Source of the DNA: Bacteroidetes bacterium GWF2_33_16
Lineage (GTDB): Bacteria > Bacteroidota > Bacteroidia > Bacteroidales > UBA12077
DNA: 64,000 nucleotides
NCBI GenBank assembly: GCA_001768565.1
Contig: MEOE01000018.1
Coordinates: forward strand, 37,736-101,735
Direction: 5' to 3'
Shown here: positions 6,851 to 14,981 of the stretch, piece by piece
How positions within the stretch are numbered: position 1 is the first letter of the stretch
Layout of the letters: every line of letters begins with the position of its first letter
Translations under genes and position numbers: made by a program
Notes under the pieces: generated by a model
What the model was told of the DNA's origin: nothing
Database searches by the model: none
What the model saw: only the letters and a program-made list of their open reading frames with translations

Positions 6851-7627
6851 TTATTTTTTAATTTTTACATAAATATGTTTAATATGTGTTTTTTCTACTT
6901 CTCGTTCATCAATAATAAAATGCTTGTTTAATGATTTTATAAGTGGAGTTAATTTCGGGAAACCATAATTTCGCGGATCGAAATCGGGTCTCTTTTTGAT
7001 TATTAATGCTCCAAGTTCAGCAAGAAATGCCCATCCGGTTTCATCTGCGAGGTCTTCAACTGATGATTTTAACAAATGTATAAATTTGCCATCGATCGAA
7101 TCTATTTTTGATGTTAAGGTAGGTTTGGATGTTGTTTTTGTTGATTTCGTAACATCATCGGCAGCAATTATCTCAATATATATAAACTTATCGCATGCAA
7201 CAATAAAAGGATTCGGTGTTTTCTTTTCGCCAATACCAATTACCAGCATTCCTGATTCGCGCAATCGTACTGCTAAACGAGTAAAATCACTGTCGCTTGA
7301 TACAAGGCAAAATCCATCAACTTTTTCGCTATGTAAAATATCCATTGCATCTATTATCATTGCCGAATCGGTAGCGTTTTTGCCTGTAGTATAGCTGTAT
7401 TGTTGTATTGGAGTTATAGCATGCTCAAGTAAAGCTGGTTTCCACCCCGAAACAGTTGGCTTTGTCCAATCACCATATATTCTTTTAATAGTTGGAAGTC
7501 CTAGTTTTGCTATTTCATCTAACATTCCTTTAATATTTGAATAGGGAATATTATCGGCGTCGATCAGAACTGCCAGTTTTAAATCATTTCTTTCTCTCAT
7601 AATTGAATTTTTTATAATAACTGACAT
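6851..7627 (-). CDS. NYN domain ribonuclease-like protein with C-terminal LOTUS (OST-HTH) domain
   Basis: A 258-residue cytoplasmic protein. The N-terminal NYN domain (PIN-like, about 17-155) begins with LAVLIDADNIPYSNI and carries the acidic residues of the RNase site: D in LIDADN, D in GKNATDSAMIIDAMD, and SSDSDFTRLA. After a linker, residues about 185-250 form a winged-helix LOTUS module (WAFLAELGALIIKKRPDF, YGFPKLTPLIKS), which in other proteins binds RNA. NYN-LOTUS proteins are widespread in bacteria, but their RNA targets are largely unknown. The annotated start at 7627 could instead be the ATG at 7600, which fits the domain start equally well. The 274 bases downstream of its start, to 7901, hold nothing I can identify. 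Confidence 0.88.
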   Translation of the reverse strand: MSVIIKNSIMRERNDLKLAVLIDADNIPYSNIKGMLDEIAKLGLPTIKRIYGDWTKPTVSGWKPALLEHAITPIQQYSYTTGKNATDSAMIIDAMDILHSEKVDGFCLVSSDSDFTRLAVRLRESGMLVIGIGEKKTPNPFIVACDKFIYIEIIAADDVTKSTKTTSKPTLTSKIDSIDGKFIHLLKSSVEDLADETGWAFLAELGALIIKKRPDFDPRNYGFPKLTPLIKSLNKHFIIDEREVEKTHIKHIYVKIKK

Positions 7628-7901
7628 AAATAAAACAGTTATTTTACCGATTTTAGGTGTGTTAACTTTGAATCCTAAAATTATTTTTTCAAGTTAGCTA
7701 ATTCTGGTCAATTTTCAAATTGTTTGCCTGTTAATCGGTTCGCTATAGAACATTAAAAAATATGTTTTTCAAATCATGATAGCTCCTGATTTAACTAATG
7801 TGATTGTTGAGGTTAATAAAATTGAACAATACACTTTTTCTATTGCTAATTTATTAACTACCATATTAAAAACTTTGTTGCATTGGGGAACAAAATATTC
7901 A

Positions 7902-8240
7902 CTATTTATTAGATTCGATGCCATCTTTTATTTTTTTATAGAACAAGCCTATCATGCTGCTTAAAATGAGAGTCATAATTACAATAGGAATAATACTTAA
8001 AGGGTCTTTTACTCCAATAATAAATAAATTTGGCAGTAAAACCAGAATTGCAATTAGCATTGATTTTAGTACTTCATTAGTATTTATTTCGGTTACAGAA
8101 ACAAGAAAACCAATAATTATCCACATGCTAAATGCTGAAAGATTTGCATTCCAAGATAAATCCTGAATAATCATAGGGATTAAATCGATAAGTCCGGCAA
8201 TAATTCCCAAGCCAATTCCAAACATAATTTTCTTTTGCAT
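7902..8240 (-). CDS. Small four-helix membrane protein, unknown function
   Basis: A 112-residue hydrophobic protein with about four membrane segments (GIGLGIIAGLIDLIPMII; MWIIIGFLVSVTE; LIAILVLLPNLFIIG; PIVIMTLILSSMIGLFY). I do not recognise the family. The ATG at 8240 is preferred because a longer reading frame to 8324 would run backwards through the hairpin at 8254-8294 and into the end of the upstream lipoprotein gene. The C-terminus is short and charged (KKIKDGIESNK), probably cytoplasmic. Nothing in the neighbourhood suggests a role. Confidence 0.7.
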   Translation of the reverse strand: MQKKIMFGIGLGIIAGLIDLIPMIIQDLSWNANLSAFSMWIIIGFLVSVTEINTNEVLKSMLIAILVLLPNLFIIGVKDPLSIIPIVIMTLILSSMIGLFYKKIKDGIESNK

Positions 8241-8253
8241 ATAATAATTATTT

Positions 8254-8294
8254 AGTATACCCTGCGAGGATTTTAAGCCTCTGCAGGGTATACT
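8254..8294 (-). terminator. Strong hairpin after the GH114-like gene, dispersed-palindrome type
   Basis: A perfect 12-bp outer stem (AGTATACCCTGC / GCAGGGTATACT) encloses GAGGATTTTAAGCCTC. It begins 5 bases after the lipoprotein stop. There is no strong T-run, so it may be a dispersed palindromic repeat serving as a terminator. Its core is shared with 27268-27304. Confidence 0.65.
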
Positions 8295-8298
8295 GGGT

Positions 8299-9273
8299 TT
8301 ATTCAAAGTATTCAAATGCATCAATTATATCGAGATATACTCCATCGAAACCAGCATCGAGAATCTTTTTCAAATATGATTCGTTGTTTCCATAAATTAT
8401 TGATTGCCAATTCGTATCCCAATACAAAACTTTGTAATTACCTTCCCAATCGGGATTTTCTTTTTTAATCCACGATGGACTGCCAACTTTCCATTCGCTT
8501 TGCCAGTAATACCTGTAATCTTCGGCTTCGCCAATACTCATGTACGATATTACAAGTCGCTGTCCACCATTTTGTTTGGATTTAAGTTGGGTTATTTCTG
8601 CTGATGTAAAAAGTGCATCATCAAAAAAGCAATCCATTATTAAAACATCATAGTTTGTAGATGCAATGGCTGTAATAAATTCCTGTTTCGATACAAAATT
8701 CTCAGGATTCAATAAATAAAGAAAGTTTTTGGCTTCTGCCAGTGTTGTAATTATACTGCTGTTTACATTGTATGGGTTAGCGGGGTATGTAGGAATAATA
8801 TTTAATTCGCGTTCTGGTGCAGCGAAGCTGATATACCCTTTTGCATTATTTTGCGTGTATGAATCGTCCATTTTCGATTGCGTCCAGCAATAATCAGTGG
8901 TTAATACTTCTACATCATTATTTTCGCACACATCAAGAAATGAAATCATATAACTCCGATCAGATGAAGGGGTAGCAACATCATCGTTATCGTATCCAAA
9001 AAACAGATCTTCGCGACCAACTCCGTCAATAGCTGTAAGATAGGCTAAGCAAGCATCTCCGAATTCTTCTCCATCCATGGTTGCAAGTTCTTGCCCGTTT
9101 TGTGGAATAATTACAAAATCGGGATTAATGGTTTTAGCATATGTACTTATGCCAATTACGAAGTTTCGCATTTCCTGCTTAAAATCTTTGTCGTAGGAAT
9201 TATCATCTTCATTATCATCTGTACAAGAAAACAGGAAAATGAATAAAACTGAAAATAGAAATATTTTTTTCAT
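8299..9273 (-). CDS. Lipoprotein of the endo-alpha-1,4-polygalactosaminidase (GH114 / TM1410-like) family
   Basis: A 324-residue predicted lipoprotein. The signal peptide ends at a lipobox Cys in FIFLFSCTDDNEDD, and the following acidic run fits surface-exported lipoproteins of this phylum. The body is a TIM-barrel-like glycosidase: LIMDCFFDD, RLVISYMSIGEAEDYR, the WYW-rich segment with KENPDWEGNYKVLYWD, and GFDGVYLDIIDAFEYF at the C-terminus. MSIGEAEDYR and GVYLDIID are typical of this family and likely carry the acidic catalytic residues. Characterised members cut galactosaminogalactan-type polymers, but substrates vary and this one is not known. The start is the ATG at 9273; a TTG two codons upstream is less likely. 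A strong hairpin follows the stop. Confidence 0.82.
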   Translation of the reverse strand: MKKIFLFSVLFIFLFSCTDDNEDDNSYDKDFKQEMRNFVIGISTYAKTINPDFVIIPQNGQELATMDGEEFGDACLAYLTAIDGVGREDLFFGYDNDDVATPSSDRSYMISFLDVCENNDVEVLTTDYCWTQSKMDDSYTQNNAKGYISFAAPERELNIIPTYPANPYNVNSSIITTLAEAKNFLYLLNPENFVSKQEFITAIASTNYDVLIMDCFFDDALFTSAEITQLKSKQNGGQRLVISYMSIGEAEDYRYYWQSEWKVGSPSWIKKENPDWEGNYKVLYWDTNWQSIIYGNNESYLKKILDAGFDGVYLDIIDAFEYFE

Positions 9274-9334
9274 AATCAATTCTTATTTGGTAAGAAAGCA
9301 AGTTATGAAATTACAGAACTAATTTCCAGATTAT

Positions 9335-10297
9335 TTAAGCAAATTTTTGTGCTGTAAAGTACAGAATAACAACTAAAACTATTAAAATAACAAACATATA
9401 AATTAATGATGCACCCAGTGTTTTAAAGAATGCACCAACTAATTTTCTATTATAAAAGCGACTTATTCCAAACATTAAATAAATAGGAATACCCCATAAA
9501 ATATATAAAAAATAACCAGAGATTTTATCAGGCAGCAGTAATGAGATAATTATAGCCAGCGATGATAGTCCAAAAATAAATGAATGAAAGTTGATAGAGA
9601 AGATAAGGTGTTTTACATATAATAACCGCGATTTCCAAAGTATCATAGCAAGGATAAGAGCAAACACGGGCATCAGGAAAAACAACACATATGATAAATT
9701 TTTTAAAAAAGACGAAATAAATGACTCTTTGTTGTTAAGAATGTTCATTCCTCCCAGTACAGCTTTTTTTGTTCCCTCGGACGATGTTGAGTCATTTTTA
9801 ATCTCTTCAGTAAATTTTTCCTTGTCAAATATATTATTCCCCATAATTGAATCAACTTGCATATTATTTACTTTAAGAGAAAAGTCCTGCATGCTGGAAT
9901 CAGATTTTGCCGGATTAATATCAGCACTATTCATGCTTTTAATACCCGCGTACTGGGCCAGGAAGAAGAAAATTATACTAAAAAACATATATAACCTCAT
10001 TGGAGGTACGTATTTTTGTCTTCGCCCTTTAAAATACTCCTGACTTAAAAATCCGGGTTTCAGAAAAAAAGGTTTAATCGTATTTACAAGCCTGGTATCA
10101 AAATTTATTGAGCTGGCAAGTTCGCCAATAATTTCTTTAATCGGTTTATTAAAATCTTTGTTCGATTGCCCACAGCTAGGACAAAACTTGCCAACTTCTG
10201 TTTGACCGCAATTGGGGCATATAATAAAATCATATGGACTAACTTCTTTATCTTTTGTTTCGTTATTGATTTTAACAATTTGTTCGTTTTCTTCCAT
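9335..10297 (-). CDS. Zinc-ribbon membrane protein, DUF3667-like
   Basis: A 320-residue protein with an N-terminal double-CxxC zinc ribbon (CPNCGQTEVGKFCPSCGQ, about residues 28-45). The conserved segment that follows includes KPFFLKPGFLSQEYFKGRR and YVPPMRLYMFFSIIFFFL, the hallmark of the DUF3667 group in Bacteroidota. A polar stretch of about 70 residues then lies between the first and later membrane helices. About five hydrophobic segments follow, including a strongly hydrophobic C-terminus. The function is unknown. The ATG at 10297 is chosen over a TTG three codons upstream. Nothing in the context shows a pathway. Confidence 0.82.
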   Translation of the reverse strand: MEENEQIVKINNETKDKEVSPYDFIICPNCGQTEVGKFCPSCGQSNKDFNKPIKEIIGELASSINFDTRLVNTIKPFFLKPGFLSQEYFKGRRQKYVPPMRLYMFFSIIFFFLAQYAGIKSMNSADINPAKSDSSMQDFSLKVNNMQVDSIMGNNIFDKEKFTEEIKNDSTSSEGTKKAVLGGMNILNNKESFISSFLKNLSYVLFFLMPVFALILAMILWKSRLLYVKHLIFSINFHSFIFGLSSLAIIISLLLPDKISGYFLYILWGIPIYLMFGISRFYNRKLVGAFFKTLGASLIYMFVILIVLVVILYFTAQKFA

Positions 10298-10402
10298 TGT
10301 GTTCAATTTTTAACAAATATATATAAAACAAAATGCGGAATAAAAAACCTAAAGATTTTTTTAAAGATCTTTAGGCTCATTTATTTTTTCTGGAAGGAGA
10401 AA

Positions 10403-11053
10403 TCATTTTTTTACAAATTTTTCTCCTTTGGTTCTATACTTCAGTATTTTTCTAATTTCTCTGCGTGCAGGATTTAAATAATATTTGGTTGATTTGCCAG
10501 ATTCAGTGCTATCAGTGTATGATTCGACCGGAGTAATACCCTTGATTTTTTCAATATCTTCTTTTGTAAGAATATTGCCAAACTCAAGCGTGTCTTTAGT
10601 TCTTTTAATAAGTTCAACTTTCCAAAGGTCATTTGTATCTTTAAAATTCAAAAAGTAATAACCTTTATATTTACGTAGTAATTGGTTTTCAGATATTTTA
10701 AAAAGCACTTCTTCTCTGCTCGAATTAATTAATACTGAATCACCCATTACGCTCATGTTTATTAACCAATTATCGGTAAAAACGAAAGAGGTATCTTTAA
10801 TAATAGTATCGCCGGTTTCTTCTTTATAAGATTCAACAGACATATACATATTCTCAAATCGCTTTTTTACTATAGTTTCCGAATCAATTATTAACAATGA
10901 ACTATCGACAATAGACATGTAGGTGCCGAAAAGATTTTTGGGAATAGATTCAATGTTTTTCTTGTTTTTAGGTTGAGGGGATTTGAAATAAATGTAAGGA
11001 CCACAACCGATTAGAAAAACTAAAACTAAAAATACAAATGTCTTTCGATTCAT
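10403..11053 (-). CDS. Hypothetical lipoprotein
   Basis: A 216-residue protein with a signal peptide and lipobox (LVLVFLIGCGPYIYF, Cys near residue 17). The mature part is predicted to be mostly beta strands (SLLIIDSETIVKKRFEN, FVFTDNWLINMSVMGDS, VLFKISENQLLRKYKGYY), like small periplasmic or surface lipoproteins. The last 30 residues are basic (RREIRKILKYRTKGEKFVKK). I do not recognise a family. It is separated from its neighbours by 105-138 bases and probably has its own transcript. Confidence 0.7.
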   Translation of the reverse strand: MNRKTFVFLVLVFLIGCGPYIYFKSPQPKNKKNIESIPKNLFGTYMSIVDSSLLIIDSETIVKKRFENMYMSVESYKEETGDTIIKDTSFVFTDNWLINMSVMGDSVLINSSREEVLFKISENQLLRKYKGYYFLNFKDTNDLWKVELIKRTKDTLEFGNILTKEDIEKIKGITPVESYTDSTESGKSTKYYLNPARREIRKILKYRTKGEKFVKK

Positions 11054-11132
11054 GATCTTGTTTTGTTTTTTGTTGAAAGGTACAAATTATCGAATAGTTT
11101 GTAAAGTTTTTTAGCAATTAACAGCTATTTGT

Positions 11133-11170
11133 AAAAAAAAAATAACCCTGACAATAAGGCCAGGGTTATA
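11133..11170 (-). terminator. Rho-independent terminator after pepD
   Basis: On the minus strand, ATAACCCTG pairs with CAGGGTTAT around a 10-base loop, followed by a run of nine or more T (the A-run at 11133-11142). It starts about 20 bases after the pepD stop. Confidence 0.9.
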
Positions 11171-11191
11171 TTTACTTGAATAAATTGAAAT

Positions 11192-12649
11192 TTATTTTTT
11201 CGGAATATTCTTTAATGTTTCGAGTAAGAAATCATAGAATTTCTGAACTGTATCGATTTTTACTTTTTCATCTGGAGAGTGTGGGAATCGAATGGTTGGT
11301 CCGAATGAAATCATATCGAAATTTGGATAAATATCACCAATAATACCGCATTCTAAACCAGCATGTATGGCTTTTACTTCAGGTACTTTTCCAAATTTGT
11401 TGTTATATACTTCTTTCATTGTTTTTAAAATTGGCGAATCAACATTTGGTTTCCATCCTGGGTATGCACCTTGATGAATTACTTCAGCACCAGCTAATTC
11501 GAAGATACAACGAATCATATTTGCCAAATCTTCTTTTGCAGAATCTACCGAACTTCTTTGTAAGGAGTCAATCTGAATATATCCTTCATATTTTTTAACT
11601 ATTGCAAGGTTGGTAGATGTTTCAGTTAATCCTGCCATTGCATCACTATTTCTGATAACACCATTTGGACAACCATAAATACCTTTTATTAGATTGTTTT
11701 GGGTTTTCTCATCAATTACTGATTCGGGCATTGTAGTTTCAGTATAATCAATAACCAGACCAGGTTCTGTAACCGATAATTCGGCTTTAATAACAGGTAT
11801 TAATTCATCAATGAAGTTTTTAAACTCGCCTATCGAACTATTTGGAACAACAACAATGGCAAAGCCTTCGCGTGGAATAGCATTGCGTAAACTGCCTGAT
11901 TGAATATCAGCTAAACGTATAGCTAATGTTTTGTTTACAGTATAAAGAATACGATTAAGGGTTTTATTAGCATTACCACGGCCAAGACTAATATCCAAAC
12001 CTGAGTGACCGCCTCTCATTCCTTTCACATCAATTCTAAATGCCTTAACATCGGCAGGTGTTTTTTCTGTTTTGTAATAGTATTTTATCACAGTGTCGAC
12101 TCCACCAGCACAGCCGATATATAGCTCGCCCTCGTCTTCTGAATCGAGGTTAATCATGATGTCGCCATTTAAAATACCTGGTTTTAGGTTTTCGGCACCT
12201 GTCATTCCGGTTTCTTCATCAATAGTGAAAAGGGCCTCAATTGGTCCATGAACCAATGATTTGTCTTGTAAAACAGCCATAGTAGCAGCAACGCCAATGC
12301 CATTGTCAGCACCAAGGGTTGTGCTTTTTGCTTTTACCCACTCACCATCAACAACAGGTTGGATAGGATCTTTTTCGAAATCATGTTGTACATCGTTATT
12401 TTTTTGAGGTACCATATCCAAATGACCTTGAAGCACAACAGTCATTCTGTCTTCCATTCCCTTTGATGCTGGTTTTTTAATTATCACATTACCAATTTCA
12501 TCAACAATTGTCTCAAGTCCTAGATTCTCACCAAACTTTTTAACATATTCGATAACCTTCTGCTCGCTCTTCGATGGTCTAGGGATATCACATAAGTTTT
12601 GAAATATTTCCCAAACAGCTGTTGGTTTTAAATTACGTATTTCGCTCAT
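11192..12649 (-). CDS. pepD: Aminoacyl-histidine dipeptidase (M20 family metallopeptidase)
   Basis: A 485-residue cytoplasmic dipeptidase that cleaves Xaa-His and other dipeptides using two zinc ions. The M20C signature is complete: VVLQGHLDMVPQ (metal His and catalytic Asp, near residue 78), TTLGADNGIGVA (bridging Asp), FTIDEETGMTGA (catalytic Glu-Glu), NLDSEDEGE, and a late IHAGLECGIIGD with the last metal ligand region. The lid domain (about 200-380) has RGGHSGLDISLGRGNA. Length matches the family. It has no signal peptide and forms a single-gene unit with its own terminator. A divergent thioredoxin-like gene starts 317 bases away. Confidence 0.95.
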   Translation of the reverse strand: MSEIRNLKPTAVWEIFQNLCDIPRPSKSEQKVIEYVKKFGENLGLETIVDEIGNVIIKKPASKGMEDRMTVVLQGHLDMVPQKNNDVQHDFEKDPIQPVVDGEWVKAKSTTLGADNGIGVAATMAVLQDKSLVHGPIEALFTIDEETGMTGAENLKPGILNGDIMINLDSEDEGELYIGCAGGVDTVIKYYYKTEKTPADVKAFRIDVKGMRGGHSGLDISLGRGNANKTLNRILYTVNKTLAIRLADIQSGSLRNAIPREGFAIVVVPNSSIGEFKNFIDELIPVIKAELSVTEPGLVIDYTETTMPESVIDEKTQNNLIKGIYGCPNGVIRNSDAMAGLTETSTNLAIVKKYEGYIQIDSLQRSSVDSAKEDLANMIRCIFELAGAEVIHQGAYPGWKPNVDSPILKTMKEVYNNKFGKVPEVKAIHAGLECGIIGDIYPNFDMISFGPTIRFPHSPDEKVKIDTVQKFYDFLLETLKNIPKK

Positions 12650-12966
12650 TTTTTGTCCTCCTGGAATTTTTATTTTGTTTTTATTACTAATATAGACCCG
12701 AATAAATAGATTTTGTTTAATCTTTAAAATTTAGGAATGTCAAATTTAGCAAAAAATGACCAATTTGTAAATTATAATTTAGTTGATTAATTGAATTTGT
12801 TCTAATTCATTAAATTTCTATTACTTCAATTAAACAAAGACTCCTTTATATTGTCAAATTGTTGGCTTATATTTAAAGTTTAGTAAAAGTTTTAATAAAG
12901 ATTTTAAATCGTTTTTTAGAACAAAAGCTATACTTTTGCGTTAAACTTAAATATCTAACTAGTTAT
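12650..12966. other. Divergent intergenic region between pepD and the thioredoxin-like gene
   Basis: 317 very AT-rich bases. The only feature I can support is the -7 element at 12931-12938 for the rightward gene. No coding frame or clear repeat is seen. Confidence 0.6.
12931..12938 (+). promoter_or_regulatory. -7 element for the thioredoxin-like gene
   Basis: TACTTTTG fits TAnnTTTG and lies 28 bases before the ATG at 12967. The -33 position holds only a T-run. Confidence 0.5.
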
Positions 12967-13521
12967 ATGAATTTATTTAATAAGATGATAAAAAGAACTT
13001 TAACTACACTTACAGTGTTATTTATACTTACCTATACCGGGTTTGGTCAAGATGTAAAAGTAAAATGGTATACTATTGAGGAAGCCATTGAGCTTAATAA
13101 GAAAAGCCAGAGAAAGATTTTTATTGACGTATATACAGATTGGTGCGGTTGGTGTAAAAAAATGGATTCGGGTACTTTTAACGATCCTACTATTGCAAAA
13201 ATTCTCAATACAGAGTTTTATGCAGTAAAGTTTAATGCCGAAAGCCGCGACACTATATATTTTGGAGGGAAACCCTTTATAAACGAAGGGCCTAATGGAA
13301 GAAACCCACATCAATTAGCTATTGCACTTTTACAAGGAAGAATGTCGTATCCATCGGTTGCTTATTTAAATGAACAAAGCCAATTACTTACTACAGTTCC
13401 TGGTTATATGACACCTGAAAGTATAGAACCAATCCTAATGTTTTTTGCTGCTGATGCTTATAAGAATCAGACATTCGAAGATTTTACAAAACAGTTTGTT
13501 TCGAATGTTAAATCTCAATAA
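12967..13521 (+). CDS. Secreted thioredoxin-fold protein with CGWC motif
   Basis: A 184-residue protein with an N-terminal signal peptide ending around residue 27 (LTYTGFGQ), placing it in the periplasm or envelope. The thioredoxin-like core has IFIDVYTDWCGWCKKMD; the CGWC pair (near residues 60-63) is the redox site. It is followed by TFNDPTIAKILNTEFYAVKFNAE and a cis-Pro region (RMSYPSVAYLNEQ). This pattern fits the DUF255/thioredoxin-7-type group found in Bacteroidota, probably acting in disulfide exchange or protein quality control. No partner gene is adjacent. The convergent DUF4831-like gene follows after a weak shared hairpin. Confidence 0.87.
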   Translation: MNLFNKMIKRTLTTLTVLFILTYTGFGQDVKVKWYTIEEAIELNKKSQRKIFIDVYTDWCGWCKKMDSGTFNDPTIAKILNTEFYAVKFNAESRDTIYFGGKPFINEGPNGRNPHQLAIALLQGRMSYPSVAYLNEQSQLLTTVPGYMTPESIEPILMFFAADAYKNQTFEDFTKQFVSNVKSQ

Positions 13522-13537
13522 AAAAAGTATATAAATA

Positions 13538-13569
13538 AAAAAATCCCGCATTAATCTGTAGGATTTTTT
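13538..13569. terminator. Weak bidirectional terminator between convergent genes
   Basis: AAAAAATCC and GGATTTTTT pair around a 14-base loop, between the thioredoxin-like stop and the DUF4831-like stop. The stem is AT-rich and weak. Confidence 0.45.
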
Positions 13570-13592
13570 ATTTTATGCACTTATAACAAACA

Positions 13593-14741
13593 CTAAAACT
13601 TTTTCTTCTCAGGATTAAACTCTATAAAATTTTCTTCATCCATAAGAAAGACAAGAGGTATAGTAGTAATAATTCCAAATTGCTCAACATTCAGTTTTCG
13701 TGAAGCAATTTTTTTCTTTCCATCAATTAATTTTATAACTGCCTGATCAGGAAACCTATAGTAAAGTTTGTTCTTGTAAATTGATTCTGCTTTATTCAGG
13801 TCGTTAATTATGAATGAAAGATTTTTAGTTTTATTTAGTTTCTCCATTTCAACTATAATAGGTCTTCCGCGCAAATCATTAGGTTGCAAAATTCCTTTGT
13901 CTTCACTAAATCTAAAAAGGATATAAGGTTGATTTATATCTGACTCAGCAGGAGTAAACTCAAATACTGTATTATAGGTAGATGTAAATTTCTTTCCAAT
14001 AAATAACGACATATATTCATCTTCAAGATTGTCAAGCTTTTTAATTGCTACCTCTAGCGATTTACCTTCTGGATAAAAATCGGCCATACCTGAAATTAAC
14101 TCAAATCTTTTGGCGCGAATCATAAAAATAAAGCTTGATGCTTCTTCTGCTTTGTCTTCGAATGACTTTTGAACATATTGTTTTTTAACCACCGGAACAC
14201 GCGCAAACACAGAATCGCGCTGAACTCTTTTGTAGTAGGTTACATCCTCGTTACCAACATATTGTTTAACGCTAAGGTCGGTAAAAACAATATCATCTCC
14301 TGGATCAGTTTCTCCATAAAAATCGTTAGCTAGATTCTCAAATGATCTTGAATTTACAGGAAAAATAAGTCCGTTTTTAATTAGTTTTAAAAAATCAAAA
14401 TTAAACTTGCCCGAAGGTTCGAGAACATAATAATTATCAGGGTCAACCTCGTTGTACGAATCTATTATGATATTTGTAATCTGCCATTGAGTTGATTCTT
14501 CTTCTGGTGCATTTTCGATACCCAGATATTTTGATGCATATTCAGCATAAGGACCCGGAATAATTTCGGTTCGAATAGCTTCAACAGTAAAACGCAAGGT
14601 TGTTTTTGGTAATGCATAAATAATCCCATTTTCTGAAAGATTATTTACCTGCTTTAATGGAGTAACTTTTGTTTCTGATGTTGTTTTGCACGAAACTAAA
14701 ATCACAAATAAGAGAAAAATGCCTAGTCTAATTATCTTCAT
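13593..14741 (-). CDS. DUF4831-like lipoprotein
   Basis: A 382-residue protein with a lipobox near residue 19 (LLFVILVSCKTTSE), so it is anchored in the envelope. The body has the conserved start GIIYALPKTTLRFTVEA, then a PGPYAEYASKYLGIE stretch and a repeated duplex-beta appearance (EFTPAESDINQPYILFRFSE). These fit the Bacteroidota DUF4831 group, whose function is unknown. The length is typical. It is monocistronic and convergent with the thioredoxin-like gene. The 240 bases between its start and the next gene hold a MITE-like repeat. Confidence 0.82.
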   Translation of the reverse strand: MKIIRLGIFLLFVILVSCKTTSETKVTPLKQVNNLSENGIIYALPKTTLRFTVEAIRTEIIPGPYAEYASKYLGIENAPEEESTQWQITNIIIDSYNEVDPDNYYVLEPSGKFNFDFLKLIKNGLIFPVNSRSFENLANDFYGETDPGDDIVFTDLSVKQYVGNEDVTYYKRVQRDSVFARVPVVKKQYVQKSFEDKAEEASSFIFMIRAKRFELISGMADFYPEGKSLEVAIKKLDNLEDEYMSLFIGKKFTSTYNTVFEFTPAESDINQPYILFRFSEDKGILQPNDLRGRPIIVEMEKLNKTKNLSFIINDLNKAESIYKNKLYYRFPDQAVIKLIDGKKKIASRKLNVEQFGIITTIPLVFLMDEENFIEFNPEKKKF

Positions 14742-14782
14742 ATTTTTATTATTTAATTATCCATCTTATGTAAATTTAAAAT

Positions 14783-14973
14783 GAGGGTGTCCGAAAAGTC
14801 TAAAAAGACAAGAAATTGCTAATTAATATTCTTTGTGAGCCTTTGTGATTCAGGTTTTATATTTTACCACAAACCTGCAAACCGGCAGGCTGGGTTACAC
14901 AAAGGTTTCAATAGCTCCCGAAAGTTTTCGGGACGGGATCACAAAGAAACACTAAGGCTTCTTGGACAACCTT
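14783..14973. repeat. MITE-like element with imperfect terminal inverted repeats
   Basis: The ends read GGGTGTCCGAAAAGTCT (left) and AGGTTGTCCAAGAAGCCT (right, as reverse complement), about 13 of 18 alike. Inside, CTTTGTG copies on the left face CACAAAG copies on the right, so the element can fold back. It also contains the perfect palindrome TCCCGAAA-GT-TTTCGGGA (14916-14933) and CCTGC-aaaccg-GCAGG (14874-14889). It has no coding capacity and a higher GC content than its flanks. A short non-autonomous transposable element is the best explanation. Confidence 0.55.
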
Positions 14974-14981
14974 GAAATTTT

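Noticed and set aside
8241..8324. Longer start for the four-helix membrane protein
   Set aside because: It would pass through the strong hairpin at 8254-8294 and overlap the upstream gene; the first 28 residues are not membrane-like and look like repeat-derived sequence.
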